Below, piece by piece: positions 9,986-12,113 of a DNA stretch of 12,113 nt. Location of the stretch: contig NAOQ01000827.1 of NCBI GenBank assembly GCA_002751075.1, positions 7,104 through 19,216 on the forward strand, read 5' to 3'. The notes below the pieces were generated by a model. That model ran no database searches, was not told the DNA's origin, and saw nothing but the letters and a program-made list of their open reading frames with translations. Source of the stretch: Ichthyophonus hoferi (Eukaryota; Opisthokonta; Ichthyosporea; Ichthyophonida; Ichthyophonidae). The stretch's first letter is position 1; every line of letters begins with the position of its first letter. The translations under genes were made by a program, and so were the position numbers.

Positions 9986-10005
9986 TTTGATCTCCGTAGA
10001 TCAAA
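9986..10005. repeat. perfect 8-bp hairpin, 4-nt loop
   Basis: TTTGATCT (9986-9993) and AGATCAAA (9998-10005) are exact inverses around CCGT. No coding context is visible. Confidence 0.6.
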
Positions 10006-10179
10006 GCATTACATGTCTAATATGTTATATTATGCTTCTGATTGATTCAGGTCAATGTTCATTGATCCTATAGGAATGTATTAGTAGTACCAGATTTCTA
10101 CTGATAATAATATGCCCAACAGTTATTAAGTTAATGCTCCTACTTGCTAACTTAATTGGATGTAGAAAGGTGTTCTCTA

Positions 10180-10193
10180 TCATATATATATGA
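10180..10193. repeat. 14-bp AT palindrome
   Basis: TCATATATATATGA is a perfect palindrome built on a TA run. It is most likely simple-sequence DNA. Confidence 0.5.
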
Positions 10194-11459
10194 AAGCTAC
10201 AATATGTACTATGCTAGGGTACTGATTAAGTCATTGTACCTGCTGTACTTGACACTCTGGAATCAGAGGGATCTTAGGAATTGTGCGATCACATTATGTA
10301 ATTGGGAATCATAATAAATAGCGTGATTGTTTGTAATTGCGATTTCTGATTAGAAGTGATGATTTCAACATACTTGAATATATAAATGTACCTATCTCTC
10401 TCACTCTTATGGTGCTTACTACCATTACCCTGTATTCTCCGCCGTCCAATTTTACTAATTGAAAACCAAATAAATATGAATTATTTTAACATAGTTCAGT
10501 TAGGACTAGCCTTCATCCTTCCCAAACACAATATATATAACATTAGTTAAATTGGTATGTAGACCAGTACTTATATTCCCAGCTAGCGTCTTAAAAATGT
10601 CTCTTCACACCTCATATGAGAAGCCTCAATAAAGTTCCAAAAGAACTATTCCTAGCTCTACAGGATATATCTTGACAACTTTGTTATAGAAACATAATAG
10701 TAATATAAGCACAGTTGTAATACTATTTAACATTCGGCATATAATTGCTAGGAATACTTAACAAAACTTCAATTTATTTGAACCAATCCACAATTATGTT
10801 ATGATTTATTACTATTTCTGCTCATACACAAGCACGTTATCAAAGCAATTCATTTTCCTGCATTTAAAACATATAGCACAGGTACCAATACTAATGCATT
10901 GAGTAAGCTTAGAACTAAGATTGTTTTGAGTGTCGGTTTGGCCTAAAATTTCATTAACAGGATAAATTAAAGGCTATACTTACACAATTTCTAGTGTGTT
11001 TATTAAGGAAACAGAAAACAACTAGTCCAAGCAAGTGAAAGCATCGAACAGAGATTTACCTGCGTCCTATAGCACTTAGGCAGAGTAAGGAGATATCTAA
11101 AGGTCTTCTAGGAGGGTAGTGGGAGAGACATGATAAAACTAATTCATGAAAACCACTAGAATCCATAGATACACGAACACCAATTGCTATGGGATAATGC
11201 AGACACGTTATTGAACAATGATAAATCGCAATGATAGAATAAAATTATTTAGCTTAAACTGATAATGCATAACTCATTAAATGGCACTCCACGATAGCAA
11301 ATAGCAAAGTATTAAATATTGGTTACAATATAGAAATTAAATTTAATGAGGAGCATGCACGGCTATTTATCAGAGGCTGAAGCGGGCGTACACCCATCAT
11401 CTCACTAAGTTGTCAGGCAAACATGAACACATGTCTTGCCTCCACACTAGCTGGTTGTT

Positions 11460-11514
11460 CTCTGAGCTATAATAGACAACACTTGAGCCTAGAAATGTCT
11501 TTATTAATTGCAAC
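11460..11514. repeat. 55-bp direct repeat, copy 1
   Basis: This copy aligns without gaps to 11624-11678 with 7 mismatches in 55 positions, six of them transitions. The start-to-start distance is 164 bp. The intervening sequence does not obviously repeat. On the minus strand this copy holds an AATAAA hexamer at 11501-11506, about 310 nt past the stop codon of the right-hand gene, so it may overlap that gene's 3' end signal. Confidence 0.75.
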
Positions 11515-11623
11515 CCATGGCGAAAAAGACATTCAAGAGCTTCGTAAATGATCTTCAAGCACTATGTATCTAATACTCCCACGGAAAGAAAGGGAATATG
11601 CTCCCCAGTGCTGTCCTATTGAC

Positions 11624-11678
11624 CTCTAAGCTGTAATAGACAATACTTGAGCATAGAAATGTCTTCATTAATTACAAT
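11624..11678. repeat. 55-bp direct repeat, copy 2
   Basis: Partner of the copy at 11460-11514, about 87 percent identical by direct count. The AATAAA hexamer of copy 1 is changed here by one base. An old local duplication or two copies of a small dispersed repeat would both fit. Confidence 0.75.
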
Positions 11679-11815
11679 CAATAATAAAACAACCAGTCAG
11701 ACGAGAGAGTTTTGTAATTGGGCCTCATAGCATACAAGACAAAGGTATGATGTGGTCAAAACTATTATATAGATTTTCGCTTATTTGTACCAATCCTCGC
11801 TGTACATTAAAGCAC

Positions 11816-12113
11816 TTAAATATTAGATTCGCTACTGTAGCGGCGAATCTTACCACCGGCAAGATAATCAGGAAGTTTGCCAGTGCCTGCAGATGAATAT
11901 AGTATTAGGACATGTACAGGGGGTGTGTAATATAGGATAATATCAATAACCCATCAATAGCACAATATAATATTATATTATACAACCTGATTCCACTAAA
12001 CTTCCAGCAGAACACAGTAATACACAAAACAAACAGCAATGTATAGAGCATTTGGAGAGGTACGTACAGGCCAGGACGAAGCCCAGGAAAACAGGGCTGG
12101 GGCGAAGGGCTGA
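11816..12113 (-). CDS. 3' end of an unidentified protein-coding gene, two exons, partial
   Basis: Minus strand: an exon at 12068-12113 (open at the window edge) ends at a strong donor, GTACGT. An exon at 11816-11886 begins after TTCATCTGCAG, with a branch-like CTAAT at 11904-11908, 18 nt before the splice site. Joined in phase 1 they read through without a stop for 38 residues to TAA at 11816-11818, including ALRPSPVFLGFVLAC and TGKLPDYLAGGKIRRY. Third codon positions are mostly C or T, as in PDX1, and unlike the AT-rich surroundings. I do not recognise the family. A hydrophobic stretch (VFLGFVLAC) followed by a basic tail (KIRR) would fit a membrane-associated end, but that is guesswork. An alternative donor GTAAGA inside the last exon could lead to further exons. 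The short length limits confidence. Confidence 0.5.

Larger units (their letters stand above)
5944..11815. other. long gene-free AT-rich stretch
   Basis: I see no gene, RNA or recognisable retroelement coding domain in these nearly 6 kb on either strand. Open frames at 6524-6733, 7609-7797 and 8634-8849 (plus) and 7078-7272 (minus) are short and give translations with no family motif. The first part could be the eroded body of the Copia-type element, but I cannot show that. Structured items here are the hairpins at 7772-7806 and 9986-10005, the AT palindrome at 10180-10193 and the 55-bp direct repeat at 11460 and 11624. A few minus-strand patches near 11040-11110 and 11360-11400 have splice-like borders but too little sequence to call exons. 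Confidence 0.5.

Noticed and set aside
10294-11723. Further matches to the proposed LTR start (GTAATTGG near 10300 and 11713) as a possible second LTR
   Set aside because: Similarity ends after 8-13 bases and neither is followed by the rest of the LTR, so chance is the simplest reading.
11816-11854. Intron starting at GTAAGA inside the last exon of the right-hand gene
   Set aside because: The frame runs on to a stop with consistent codon bias, and I found no convincing downstream exon in phase. It is kept only as an alternative.
12069-12113. Plus-strand exon whose translation (ARTKPRKTG...) resembles a histone H3 tail
   Set aside because: The acceptor before it lacks a pyrimidine tract, the likeness breaks down after a few residues, and the minus strand has better splice sites and codon usage.

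Overview
The window is eukaryotic nuclear DNA, AT-rich and gene-poor. A spliced vitamin B6 biosynthesis gene, an intronless tRNA with internal Pol III promoter boxes and a T-run terminator, and a Ty1/Copia-type LTR fossil all say eukaryote. The intact PDX1/SNZ protein ends in the RGW tail that I recall from fungal SNZ proteins, and it keeps an [22 protein letters not shown] start. A fungus with fairly long introns (245-467 bp), such as an early-diverging lineage, is my first guess. An early-branching animal such as a sponge is the alternative. The sequence alone does not settle it.

Layout: 1-533 holds no gene. A tRNA-Thr(CGT) lies on the minus strand at 542-613 with its terminator at 534-540. 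From 614 to 2475 I see no gene, only a short G-rich tract and the presumed 3' UTR of PDX1. From 2476 to 5208 is the complete six-exon PDX1/SNZ gene on the minus strand (297 aa). From 5209 to about 5725 is its 5' flank. At about 5726-5943 is an old Copia-type LTR plus a primer-binding region that matches the antisense of the first 39 nt of initiator tRNA-Met. From 5944 to about 11815 is a long AT-rich, stop-rich stretch with small hairpins and a diverged 55-bp direct repeat but no recognisable gene. At 11816-12113 are two exons that look like the 3' end of an unidentified minus-strand gene running off the window.

PDX1 makes pyridoxal 5'-phosphate from a pentose phosphate, a triose phosphate and ammonia. 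The ammonia normally comes from the glutaminase PDX2/SNO, which is not visible here. The tRNA, the fossil element and the right-hand gene have no evident functional link to PDX1. The best candidate for something unusual is the very long match between the Copia-type primer-binding region and the 5' half of initiator tRNA-Met. I saw no multi-gene novel system.
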